A program made the translations under genes and the position numbers. Positions 14,682 through 23,686 of a stretch of 64,000 nucleotides of DNA are shown piece after piece; position 1 is the first letter of the stretch; every line of letters begins with the position of its first letter. Below the pieces are notes generated by a model. The model did not search any database. It was not told where the DNA came from and saw only the letters and a program-made list of their open reading frames with translations. The DNA is from Nevskia soli (lineage in GTDB: Bacteria > Pseudomonadota > Gammaproteobacteria > Nevskiales > Nevskiaceae): NCBI GenBank assembly GCA_026224805.1, contig JAMFRN010000017.1, forward strand, positions 19,151 to 83,150, in the 5' to 3' direction.

Positions 14682-14845
14682 GGTGCTTGTGCGCGAAGTG
14701 GTTTGGATTGAATGAATGAAATAAATTGCATCGATAGCCCAGATGCCAACGATGCAATTCGCAAAAGACGCTCATTGCATCCTACAGCCCTTCTGTCGCC
14801 TCAAGATGAGAAGGTCTCTTATACCGATCGGCCTCGAGAACGCCT

Positions 14846-15385
14846 CTACCGCCCCGCCCTCAACTCCGCGCTGAGGCTGTCCTGCCCGCGATGCCAGAGC
14901 TCGACGAATTCCGGCAGCGGCGGCGAAGGCTGGTTCCAGCCGATCAGGGCCATGATCTCCGCCGGCGTGGGGCGGGTGCCGTCGCGCGCCATGAACAGGT
15001 AGCGCACCACGATCACCGCGTGAACGCGCTCACCGACCAGGAAACGATGCTCGGCGAACAGCCACTTACTGTTCCAGCCGACCATGCGGGTCTGCAGCTC
15101 GTATTTCTGGAAGGGCTGTAGCTGGCGGCTGAAACGGGCATTGGCATCGCCCGCCATCGGCCGCCAGCCGCGCGCCAGGGTCTTGTGCCAGAGGCCGCTG
15201 CGCACCCACCAGTCGAGCCGGCCGAGGTCGGCAGCGGAGAAGTAGCGGCCGTTGTTCATGTGGACGTTGAAGTCCAGGTCATTGGGCCAAACGCGCATGG
15301 AAAAGCGGCTGGCGGCGTCCGCGGCGATGCGCGGGCGCATGCGCGAAATCCACCAGACGCGGACGAATCTGAGCATCATCACCAT
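14846..15385 (-). CDS. Thioesterase (4HBT_2/THEM6-like hotdog)
   Basis: RVWPNDLDFNVHMNNGRYFSAADLGRLDWW. Confidence 0.85.
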   Translation of the reverse strand: MVMMLRFVRVWWISRMRPRIAADAASRFSMRVWPNDLDFNVHMNNGRYFSAADLGRLDWWVRSGLWHKTLARGWRPMAGDANARFSRQLQPFQKYELQTRMVGWNSKWLFAEHRFLVGERVHAVIVVRYLFMARDGTRPTPAEIMALIGWNQPSPPLPEFVELWHRGQDSLSAELRAGR

Positions 15386-15632
15386 GGTTGGGGCAATTCG
15401 GTAGGGCGTGCGTGGGTGGTCGGCGAAAGGCGCCTATGTTGCCGCAATGCCGCTGCCCGGGGCGACGCTTCGAAGCCGATTGCCGCAATGCAGCACTGGC
15501 GAGTTCGACAGGATCGATTGGCCGCGCAGCCATGGCGGCGGGTTGTCGCAACGGCAAAGCTTGCGCGTCGTTGCCGCCGCCCCCGGCCGCAGCGATCCAC
15601 TATAGCCATCGATCAATTCAGGGCAAGTACAC

Positions 15633-16958
15633 ATGAGCGACCGTTACCTGGACCTGGCGCAATCCTCGCTGGGCCGCCAGTTCTTCTCCGCGCTGAACCT
15701 GCCGGGGCCGCCGCGTCTGACGCGCGAGCCGCAGGCCTACAACGCGCAGCCGCTGGCCGGCAAGGGCGTCATCGTCGGCGGCGTGGCGCAGGCGCGCTAT
15801 CGCAGCGGTGTTGAGGCGGCACTGCGCGGCGCGGGCGCCACCCTGGCCGAGGGCGCGGCACCGCTGCTGGTGTTCGATGCCACCGGCGCCAGCGGCCCGG
15901 CCGAGCTGAAAGACCTGTATGCCTTTTTTCACCAGAACCTGGAAGGCTTACCCTCCGGCGCGCACATCGTGGTGCTCGGCCGCGCCGTCTCCAGTTGCGA
16001 AAGCGCCGCGGAAGCGGCGGCGGCCGGCGCACTCTCCGGCTTCGTCAAGAGCCTGGCCAAGGAGATCGGCCGCAAGGGCGCCACCGCCAACCTGGTCACC
16101 GTGGCGGACGGCGCCGAGCCCTGGCTCGACGGCGCCCTGCGCTTCCTGCTCAGCGGCCACGCCGCCTATGTCACCGGCCAGGTGCTGCCGCTGATTCCGG
16201 CGGCCAAGAGCCTCAAGCCCGGCGATTTCAGCCAGCCGCTGAGCGGCAAGACGGCGCTGGTCACCGGCGCGGCGCGCGGCATCGGCGCCGCCATCGCCCA
16301 GACCCTGGCGCGCGAAGGCGCCCAGGTGATCGGCGTCGATCGGCCGCAGGAGGAAGAAGCCCTCAATGCCACCCTGCACCCGATCGGCGGGCGCGCGGTG
16401 CTGCTCGACGTCACCGCGGCCGACGCCGGCGAGCGCATCGGCGAAGCGGCCGGCAAGCTCGACCTGCTGGTGCACAACGCCGGCGTGACCCGCGACAAGC
16501 TGCTGCGCAAGATGCCGGAGCACTATTGGGACATGGTGCTGGGCATCAATCTCGACGCCATCGTGCGTATCAACGACCACCTGCTGTCCGGCAACTTCAA
16601 GCCGCAGGCGCGCCTGGTGTGCATCGCCTCGATCGGCGGCATCGCCGGCAATGCCGGTCAGACCAACTACGCCGCCACCAAGTCCGGCGTGATCAGCTAT
16701 GTCGCCGCGCTGGCGCCCGAGCTGGCCAAACGCGGCATGGCCATCAATGCCGTGGCGCCCGGCTTCATCGAAACGCAGATGACCGCCTCCATCCCCGCCG
16801 CTAACCGCTTCTTCGGCCGCCGCATGAGCGCGCTGCTGCAGGGCGGCTTGCCGGAAGACATCGCCGAGGCGGTGACCTTCCTCGGCGCGGCGCCGTTGTC
16901 CGGCGGCGTCAATGGCGCCACGCTGCGTGTCTGCGGGCAGAACTGGCTCGGCGCGTAA
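15633..16958 (+). CDS. fabG: High-molecular-weight 3-oxoacyl-ACP reductase (FabG4-like SDR)
   Basis: 441 aa; GKTALVTGAARGIGAAIAQTLAREGA, HNAGVTRDK, NYAATKSGV; extra N-terminal flavodoxin-like region. Confidence 0.9.
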   Translation: MSDRYLDLAQSSLGRQFFSALNLPGPPRLTREPQAYNAQPLAGKGVIVGGVAQARYRSGVEAALRGAGATLAEGAAPLLVFDATGASGPAELKDLYAFFHQNLEGLPSGAHIVVLGRAVSSCESAAEAAAAGALSGFVKSLAKEIGRKGATANLVTVADGAEPWLDGALRFLLSGHAAYVTGQVLPLIPAAKSLKPGDFSQPLSGKTALVTGAARGIGAAIAQTLAREGAQVIGVDRPQEEEALNATLHPIGGRAVLLDVTAADAGERIGEAAGKLDLLVHNAGVTRDKLLRKMPEHYWDMVLGINLDAIVRINDHLLSGNFKPQARLVCIASIGGIAGNAGQTNYAATKSGVISYVAALAPELAKRGMAINAVAPGFIETQMTASIPAANRFFGRRMSALLQGGLPEDIAEAVTFLGAAPLSGGVNGATLRVCGQNWLGA

Positions 16959-16966
16959 CGGCGCGC

Positions 16967-17006
16967 CCCTCACCCTGATCCTCTCCCCATTGCATGGGGA
17001 GAGGGG
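16967..17006. repeat. Intergenic palindromic element related to 7504-7552, inverted
   Basis: CCCCTCACCCTGAT then CCTCTCCCCATtgcATGGGGAGAGG (11-bp perfect arms). Confidence 0.6.
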
Positions 17007-17049
17007 ATTAAAAGACCACGATCACCACTGAAGCTCGCAGGAAATCACC

Positions 17050-18327
17050 ATGACACAGACCGTCCGCAAGGTCGCCATTCTCGGCGGCGCGCGCATCCCC
17101 TTCAGCCGCTCCAACTCGGCCTATTCCCACAAGTCCAACCAGGACATGCTCATCGCCGCGCTGCGCGGCGTGGTGGACAAGTACCAACTGCACGGCGAGC
17201 GCCTCGGCGAAGTCGCCGCCGGCGCGGTGCTGAAGCACTCGCGCGATTTCAACCTGACCCGCGAATGCGTGCTGTCCTCCGGCCTGGCGCCGGAAACCCC
17301 GGCTTATGACGTACAGCAGGCCTGCGGCACCGGCCTGGAAACCGCCATCCTGGTCGGCAACAAGATCGCCCTGGGGCAGATCGAGTCCGGCATCGCCGGC
17401 GGCGTCGATACCGCTTCCGATGCGCCGATCGCCCTGAACGACAAGCTGCGCAAGATCCTGCTCGACGCCAACCGCGCCAAGACCAGCGGCCAGAAGCTGG
17501 CCGCCATTGCCCGGATCCGCCCCTCCATGCTGGTGCCGGCGATCCCCACCAACGGCGAGCCGCGCACGCGCCTGTCGATGGGCCAGCACTGCGAGCTGAT
17601 GGCGAAGGAATGGCACATCGCCCGCGAGGACCAGGACCAGCTGGCCTATGAATCGCACAAGAAGGCCGCGGCTGCTTACGACGCCGGCTTCTACGACGAC
17701 CTGCTGGTGGAGTTCGGCGGTCTCAAGCGCGATAACAACCTGCGCCCGGACATCTCCATCGAAAAGCTGGCCTCGCTCGGCCCGGCCTTCGACCGCAAGG
17801 GCGGCACCCTCAGCGCCGGCAACAGCACGCCGCTGACCGACGGCGCCTCGGCGGTGCTGCTCGCCTCCGAGGAGTGGGCCAAGCAGCACGGCCTCAAGCC
17901 GCTGGCCTACCTGACGCACAGCGAAACCTCCGCCGTCGATTTCGTCGGCAAGAAGGAAGGCCTGCTGATGGCTCCCGCCTACGCCGTGTCGCGCATGCTG
18001 CAGCGCGCCGGCCTGACCCTGCAGGATTTCGACTTCTACGAGATCCACGAGGCCTTCGCCGCGCAGGTGCTGTGCACCCTCAAGGCATGGGAAGACCCGA
18101 AGTTCTGCAAGGAGCGCCTGGGCCTGGACAAGCCGCTGGGCTCGATCGACCGCAGCAAGCTCAACGTCAAGGGCGGTAGCCTGGCTTCCGGCCACCCCTT
18201 CGCCGCCACCGGTGGACGTATCCTGGCCACGCTGGCCAAGATCATCGATGAGAACAAGGGGGGCCGCGGCCTGATTTCGATTTGCGCGGCGGGTGGAATG
18301 GGCGTGGTGGCCATCGTCGAAAGGTAA
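17050..18327 (+). CDS. Acetyl-CoA C-acyltransferase (thiolase)
   Basis: VQQACGTGLETAI, EIHEAFAAQVLC, ICAAGGMGVVAIVER C-terminal thiolase signature. Confidence 0.93.
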   Translation: MTQTVRKVAILGGARIPFSRSNSAYSHKSNQDMLIAALRGVVDKYQLHGERLGEVAAGAVLKHSRDFNLTRECVLSSGLAPETPAYDVQQACGTGLETAILVGNKIALGQIESGIAGGVDTASDAPIALNDKLRKILLDANRAKTSGQKLAAIARIRPSMLVPAIPTNGEPRTRLSMGQHCELMAKEWHIAREDQDQLAYESHKKAAAAYDAGFYDDLLVEFGGLKRDNNLRPDISIEKLASLGPAFDRKGGTLSAGNSTPLTDGASAVLLASEEWAKQHGLKPLAYLTHSETSAVDFVGKKEGLLMAPAYAVSRMLQRAGLTLQDFDFYEIHEAFAAQVLCTLKAWEDPKFCKERLGLDKPLGSIDRSKLNVKGGSLASGHPFAATGGRILATLAKIIDENKGGRGLISICAAGGMGVVAIVER

Positions 18328-18385
18328 TCCCGAAGGGCGAGATTTACGGGATAATCCCCGGCATAAGATCATCGGGGGAGCCAGC

Positions 18386-19558
18386 ATGAATGCATCAGCT
18401 TCGCTGTTCGAGCAGCACGACTTCGTCTATGACGGCCATCGCCTGGCCTATGAAACGGTCGGCGAAGGGATGCCCTTCGTGCTGCTACACGGCATCCTGC
18501 TCGATGCGCACATCAACCGCGAACTGGCGACGCGTTTCGCGGTGGAAGGCTACCGGGTGATCCTGCTCGACCTGCTCGGCCACGGCCGCAGCGACAAGAG
18601 CAGCGATCCCAAGGACCACCGCGCCGACTTCTATGCCGACCAGGTGATCGGGCTGCTCGATCACCTCGGCATCGAACAGGCCATGGTCGGCGGCGTCTCG
18701 CTGGGCTGCATCGTCTCGCTGCATGTCGCGGCGAAGGCGCCGCAGCGGGTGGCCGGGCTGTTCCTGGAAATGCCGGTGATGGAATGGTCGGCGCCCTGGG
18801 CGGCGGTGATGCTGTCGCCGATGCTGGTGGCGGCGCGCTTCCTGCGAGCGGGGTATGTACCGCTCACCCGCATGATGCGCAAGCTGCCGCGCCCGCGTGA
18901 ACTCAAGCGCGAGTGGCTGGCGAGCATCATGAACACGCTGTCGCTGGACCCGCCGGTGGTGGCGGCGATCCTGCACGGCGTGCTGGTCGGGCCGATCGTG
19001 CCGTCCGAGCGGCAGCGTCTGAACATGAACATGCCGGCCTTGGTGATCGGCCATACGCGCGACAAGCTGCATGAGTTCCGCGACGCCCATGTGCTGAGCG
19101 AGCAACTGCCCAACGCGCGCCTGCTCGAAGCCCGGCACATCCTGGAGCTGCGCACCCGCCCCGACCGTTTGTGGCCGCAAATCAGCCAGTTCCTGCAGGA
19201 AGTCCAGGAAGCGGCGCTGGTCGCGCCCGCGCCGGCACCCACCATTGCGGCCGCAGCGCCGCGGACCGCAGCGGCGCCGCAGGGCGATCTGAAGCAGCGT
19301 TTCGAGCAGGCCGTGGAAAAAGTGCGTACGGCCCCGGCGGACGGCCCGTTCAAGCCCTCCAACGAGCTGAAGCTGAAGATGTACGCGCTGTACCGCCAGG
19401 CCATCGACGGCGACGTGCAGGGCAAGCGCCCCGGCATGCTCGATATCGTCGCCCGCTACAAATACGACGCCTGGGCCATGGCCAAGGGCCTGTCGGCCGA
19501 GGATGCGATGCGCAAGTACCTTGAGGAAGTGGCCAAGGTGGAACAGAAATACGGCTGA
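18386..19558 (+). CDS. Alpha/beta hydrolase fused to C-terminal acyl-CoA-binding protein (ACBP) domain
   Basis: LLGHGRSDKS and nucleophile elbow GGVSLGC; C-terminus ALYRQAIDGDVQGKRPGMLDIVARYKYDAWAMAKGLSAEDAMRKYLEEVAKVEQKYG matches ACBP pattern. Confidence 0.88.
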   Translation: MNASASLFEQHDFVYDGHRLAYETVGEGMPFVLLHGILLDAHINRELATRFAVEGYRVILLDLLGHGRSDKSSDPKDHRADFYADQVIGLLDHLGIEQAMVGGVSLGCIVSLHVAAKAPQRVAGLFLEMPVMEWSAPWAAVMLSPMLVAARFLRAGYVPLTRMMRKLPRPRELKREWLASIMNTLSLDPPVVAAILHGVLVGPIVPSERQRLNMNMPALVIGHTRDKLHEFRDAHVLSEQLPNARLLEARHILELRTRPDRLWPQISQFLQEVQEAALVAPAPAPTIAAAAPRTAAAPQGDLKQRFEQAVEKVRTAPADGPFKPSNELKLKMYALYRQAIDGDVQGKRPGMLDIVARYKYDAWAMAKGLSAEDAMRKYLEEVAKVEQKYG

Positions 19559-19577
19559 GCGACCCGGCCGGGCCTGA

Positions 19578-20849
19578 TCAGGCGCTCAGCGGCGGCCAGT
19601 AGTCGACGATCTTGCCGCCGCGCATCGCCACCAGATCGCCGAACTGCAGCAGCACGCCTTCGACGATCTCCGGACGCATGAAGACCTGGTCGTTCACTTT
19701 CAAGCCCGTAGCCGGCGAACCGCTGACATTTTCCTGATTGGCGCTGACGCCGAGTATCGGGTTGAACTGCAAGCCTTTGGGCGATTCGTACTCCGCCCGC
19801 CAGAAACCGCCATAGATGTAATACAGGTCGCGTTGATTGACATCCCACCAGGAGACAATCCTGGACTTCCCGTCCAGCGCCGGAATCTCGATCGGGCCGA
19901 CCGCCTTGATCACCGGCGTGGCGATGAACACCGCCGGCACATGCTTGGTCAGGGTCGCGATGTCGTAGTGGGTCGGCTTGAGCAGGGCGGTGCCGGTGCT
20001 GATCTCGCTGCTGGTTTTTTCCTGGTCGTGCAGCGGGTAGCTGGGGCTGCCGCCGGCGTTGAGGGTCAGGTCGTCGCGCCACAGCCTGGGATACTGGCTG
20101 CGGACGAAATCGACGTAGCCCTGGTACTCCCCCATGGCCTTGGCGAGCAATTCCTGGGGCGTGCCGAGGATCGGCGGCACGCCGAAGCCAACGTGGGCGT
20201 CGTAACCCATGAAGCCGGCGAACTCCAACTGCTGCGGGTTGGCGGCGATCAGGTCCAGCATCTGCCCCAGCATGGCATTGTTGCTGACGCCGCCGCGGTG
20301 CAGGCCGACGTCGAGCTCGATGTTGATGCGCAGGCGCGTGCCGAGGCCGCGCGCCAGTTCCAGGTATTCCTGCACCCGCTCCGGCGTGTCGTTCAGCCAC
20401 TGCAGCTGGCGCGACGGGTCGAAGGGGCCCTTGTGATTCTTGTAGAACAGCTCCGCCGAGCGCACCGGCAGCGGCTTGCCCAGCAGCAGGTCGGCATCGG
20501 GGAACAAGACCGCATCGTCGTTGAGGAAAGGCTGGTGGAACGACATCAGGCGGCGCGAGCCGGAGCGCTTGCTGATGTAGTCGATCAGCTTGGGCGAGGG
20601 TAGCGATTTCTCAACGATGCGGTAGTTCTTGCCGGCGCCCTTGAGCGTGGCGGTCACCAGGTCGAGATTGCGGTCCATGCGATCGAGGTCGATAACCAGG
20701 CAGGGCCGCATCGGCCCGTTCTTCTTCAGCTCCTGGTTGAGGGCGCTGAAATAGGCATCGTAAGGCGCGCCATGATCGCCCGGACGGGCCAGCAGGCCGC
20801 CGCCGATCACCGCGGCGCCGGCGCCAAGGAGGAAGTTTCTGCGTTTCAT
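19578..20849 (-). CDS. Exported alanine racemase / D-threonine aldolase-like (fold type III PLP) protein
   Basis: Tat-like MKRRNFLLGAGAAVIGGGLLA; PCLVIDLDRMDRNLD, YRIVEKSLPSPKLIDYI, INIELDVGLHRGGVS. Confidence 0.82.
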   Translation of the reverse strand: MKRRNFLLGAGAAVIGGGLLARPGDHGAPYDAYFSALNQELKKNGPMRPCLVIDLDRMDRNLDLVTATLKGAGKNYRIVEKSLPSPKLIDYISKRSGSRRLMSFHQPFLNDDAVLFPDADLLLGKPLPVRSAELFYKNHKGPFDPSRQLQWLNDTPERVQEYLELARGLGTRLRINIELDVGLHRGGVSNNAMLGQMLDLIAANPQQLEFAGFMGYDAHVGFGVPPILGTPQELLAKAMGEYQGYVDFVRSQYPRLWRDDLTLNAGGSPSYPLHDQEKTSSEISTGTALLKPTHYDIATLTKHVPAVFIATPVIKAVGPIEIPALDGKSRIVSWWDVNQRDLYYIYGGFWRAEYESPKGLQFNPILGVSANQENVSGSPATGLKVNDQVFMRPEIVEGVLLQFGDLVAMRGGKIVDYWPPLSA

Positions 20850-20869
20850 CGTTGGTTCCTTACACGCTC

Positions 20870-22252
20870 TTAACAGGTGACGCCGAAGACGGAGCGCAGA
20901 TGTCCGTTGAGGAATTTGCCGCCCGGGTCGAGCGCGGCGCGCACGTCGAGGAAGTCCTGCCAGTGCGGATACAGTTTGGAGAACTGGTTGTGGTTGAGGT
21001 TGTGCAGCTTGCCCCAATGCGGACGGCCCTCGTACTTCCAGAAGATCGGCTCGATCTGCGCGAAGAAGTTGTGATAGTCCAGGCGATAGTCCTGATGCAC
21101 GGAGATGGCGCAGGTATCGCGGCCATTGAACATGCTCAGCGGAATATCGTCGCCCTTGACATAGCGGTACTCCAGCGGGAAGAAGCTGTTGAGATTCTGC
21201 TCGCGCACCGTCTTGATGATTTCGCGCACACAGGCCGGCCCGGCCTCCGCCGGCAGCTCGTATTCCATTTCATTGAAGCGCTGGTCGCGCACATGGGCGA
21301 AGACGCGGAAGGAATCGTCCACCACGTCCGAGGAAATGATGCGCTTGACGAAGGTGTCCAGCAGCGCCGCCTGCACTTGGGGATGGTTGCGGGCATAGGT
21401 ATTGATCGCCATCAGCGCGGAGACGCCGTCGCCGTCGCCGCCGCCCGGGTTGGGCTTGCTGTGCGGATCGGTGGTCTCGTTGGTGGCGGTGGCCAGCGCC
21501 ACATCGGAATGCAGGATCGGGTTGATCTCGAAGTGATCGTTCTCCGCGATCAGCTTGGGCATGTCCTCCAGCAGTTCCTCGGTGTTCTGCACCCAGATCT
21601 TCTCGTGCAGGCGGAACGCCTTGCGGTTCTGCAAGCGCACGCGGGTGATGATGCCGAGGGCGCCGAGCGAGGTGCGGGCGACGTGGAAGATTTCCGGGTG
21701 ATTATTGGCGTCGCAGTCGATGATATCGCCGGCGGCCGTAACCAGGCGCAAGCCCACCACGGTGCTGGAATAGGAGCCGAACTTGGGCCCGGTACCGTGG
21801 GTGGAGGTGCTGATGGCGCCGGCAATGGTCTGGTAGTCGATGTCGGCCATGTTGAGCATGGCCAGGCCGGCCTTGAGCAGGGGCTCGCCCATGTCGGCGA
21901 CGCGAGTGCCGCCCCAGAATTCCGATTGCAGGGTCTGGGCGTCGGAACTGATGATGCCGGTCATGTTGCTCAGCGACAGCAGGGTGCCGTCGGTGGGCAC
22001 CAGGGCGCTGAACGAATGGCCAGAGCCCACGGCGCGGATCGCCCCCTTGGTGCCGCGCACCACTTCGGCCAGCGCCGCCTCGTCTTCCGGCGCGACGCGC
22101 ACCGCCGGAATGCACGCCTGGCCGCCGGACCAGTTGTGCCAGGCGATGATGCGCTCGGACGCGGCGCGTGCCAGCCCGGCCAGACCGCCGCCGGCGCCGA
22201 GCAGGCCCAGGGCGCCGGCGTGTTTCATCACTTCTCTGCGTGTCAGATCCAT
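20870..22252 (-). CDS. Exported FAD-binding oxidoreductase (D-arabinono-1,4-lactone / L-gulonolactone oxidase-like)
   Basis: Tat-like LTRREVMKHAGALGLLGAGGGLAGLARA; AVGSGHSFSALVPTDGTLLSL, STHGTGPKFGSYSSTVVGLRLV; C-terminal GRPHWGKLHNL. Confidence 0.9.
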   Translation of the reverse strand: MDLTRREVMKHAGALGLLGAGGGLAGLARAASERIIAWHNWSGGQACIPAVRVAPEDEAALAEVVRGTKGAIRAVGSGHSFSALVPTDGTLLSLSNMTGIISSDAQTLQSEFWGGTRVADMGEPLLKAGLAMLNMADIDYQTIAGAISTSTHGTGPKFGSYSSTVVGLRLVTAAGDIIDCDANNHPEIFHVARTSLGALGIITRVRLQNRKAFRLHEKIWVQNTEELLEDMPKLIAENDHFEINPILHSDVALATATNETTDPHSKPNPGGGDGDGVSALMAINTYARNHPQVQAALLDTFVKRIISSDVVDDSFRVFAHVRDQRFNEMEYELPAEAGPACVREIIKTVREQNLNSFFPLEYRYVKGDDIPLSMFNGRDTCAISVHQDYRLDYHNFFAQIEPIFWKYEGRPHWGKLHNLNHNQFSKLYPHWQDFLDVRAALDPGGKFLNGHLRSVFGVTC

Positions 22253-22263
22253 GTTCTATAGCC

Positions 22264-22638
22264 TTACTGAAGCTTGGCACCGGACATGTACTCGGCGACG
22301 GCGACGAAGTCGTCTTCCGAGCACTGCATGCACATGCCCATCGGCGGCATGCCCTTGTAGCCATTGATGATGTGGTTGAGCACGATCTCCCTGCCCTGCG
22401 CCATCCGCGGCGCCCAGGCCTGGATGTCGCCGGTCTGCGGCGCGCCGGTGCCCGGCCTGCCGTGGCAGTTGCTGCAGGTGGTGGCGTAGATCTTCTGGAT
22501 CGCCGGGCTGGCGGCAGGCGGCGGCGCCGCGGAGGCGGTGGCGGCGGCCGGCTTGCCGTCCTGGCCGCTGCCGCAGGCTGCCAGCAGGAGCAGGGTGCCG
22601 CACAGGGCGGCGCGTGAAGCGGAGATGAAACCGGTCAT
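22264..22638 (-). CDS. Lipoprotein c-type cytochrome (c5-like)
   Basis: Lipobox LLLLAACGSG; heme motif CSNCH; GYKGMPPMGMCMQCSEDDFVAVAEYM. Confidence 0.9.
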   Translation of the reverse strand: MTGFISASRAALCGTLLLLAACGSGQDGKPAAATASAAPPPAASPAIQKIYATTCSNCHGRPGTGAPQTGDIQAWAPRMAQGREIVLNHIINGYKGMPPMGMCMQCSEDDFVAVAEYMSGAKLQ

Positions 22639-23303
22639 GACTTTCCCTTTTTTGAAGTTGCCTTGCCATGCGGCGCGGGCTTGCCGGCATCGGCCGCGGC
22701 CTCAGCCGCCGCGAGCTGACCTGGCTCGGCCATGCGCACCAGCGCGCGCACCATTTGCGCGCGCTGCTTTGCGGTGAACGGGGACAGCTGCAACAACTCC
22801 TGCATCCACAGACCCTCGGTCGCCAGATAGACCAGGGCGGCCTGCTCGAACGGCACGTCCTGCACCAGCTTGGCGAAGCGGCCGTGGAAGTACTCCGCCA
22901 CCGGGGCCAGCAGGGCGCGATCGCTGTTGAGCGCCGCCAGCAGGGCGCCGCTGACGCGGTCGTCCACGTCCAGCGCCTGCACCGAATTCATCACATAGGC
23001 CTTGAGGCTGCGGCCCGGCCGGTCCGGCAGGCTGGCGGTGACCTGGGCATGGGCGTGGCGGTTGTGTTCGACCACGCGCTCCACCATCGCCTTGAGCAGG
23101 GCTTCCTTGGTCGGGAAGTTGTACATCACCCCGCCCTTGCTGACTCCGGCGCGCCGGGCCACCGCGTCCAGCGTCAGCTTGCCGGCGCCGCCTTCCAGCA
23201 CCACGTCCTGCGCCGCGTCGAGCATCGCCTCGCGCGAATTGGGGCGGCCCCTGGTCTTCACCGGCGTCTTTACCGGCTTGGGGGCTTTCGGAGTTTTCGG
23301 CAT
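22635..23303 (-). CDS. TetR-family transcriptional regulator
   Basis: GRPNSREAMLDAAQDVVLEGGAGKLTLDAVARRAGVSKGGVMYNFPTKEALLKAM. Confidence 0.92.
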   Translation of the reverse strand: MPKTPKAPKPVKTPVKTRGRPNSREAMLDAAQDVVLEGGAGKLTLDAVARRAGVSKGGVMYNFPTKEALLKAMVERVVEHNRHAHAQVTASLPDRPGRSLKAYVMNSVQALDVDDRVSGALLAALNSDRALLAPVAEYFHGRFAKLVQDVPFEQAALVYLATEGLWMQELLQLSPFTAKQRAQMVRALVRMAEPGQLAAAEAAADAGKPAPHGKATSKKGKS

Positions 23304-23686
23304 CGAGCCACCGCTGATCTTGCTTGAATTATGTACCGGCTGGTCGGCAAAGGCCGTGCCAGCGCCGACCTCGGCCCGCCTCGCCCGGACGCCGCGCATA
23401 TCGTCGCTCACGCCACCCTGCCGTTCACGCATTTCATGGCGCCATCTAACCATTGTGCAAGTCGCCACGCTTGACAGCTGACGACAGCGACACGCTCCAT
23501 GCCGGCCGGTTGCGGATGCACCTCCCGATCCGCTCGACCATGGAGGCCATTAGGCAGAAATATACCGAATAGTGACAGCCGCAACCGCTTGAATTACTTT
23601 ACCGTCCAGTCGGCATAGTAAATGCTTAGAGAAATCCCTTTCAAGGGATCACGGCCGCGGATGTTTCGCGGTGCGAAGGAGGAGTC

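Noticed and set aside
23600-23620. TACCGTCCAGTCGGCA as a TetR operator upstream of the AraC gene
   Set aside because: Only 5 of 8 positions are symmetric; too weak to claim without a footprint or comparative alignment.
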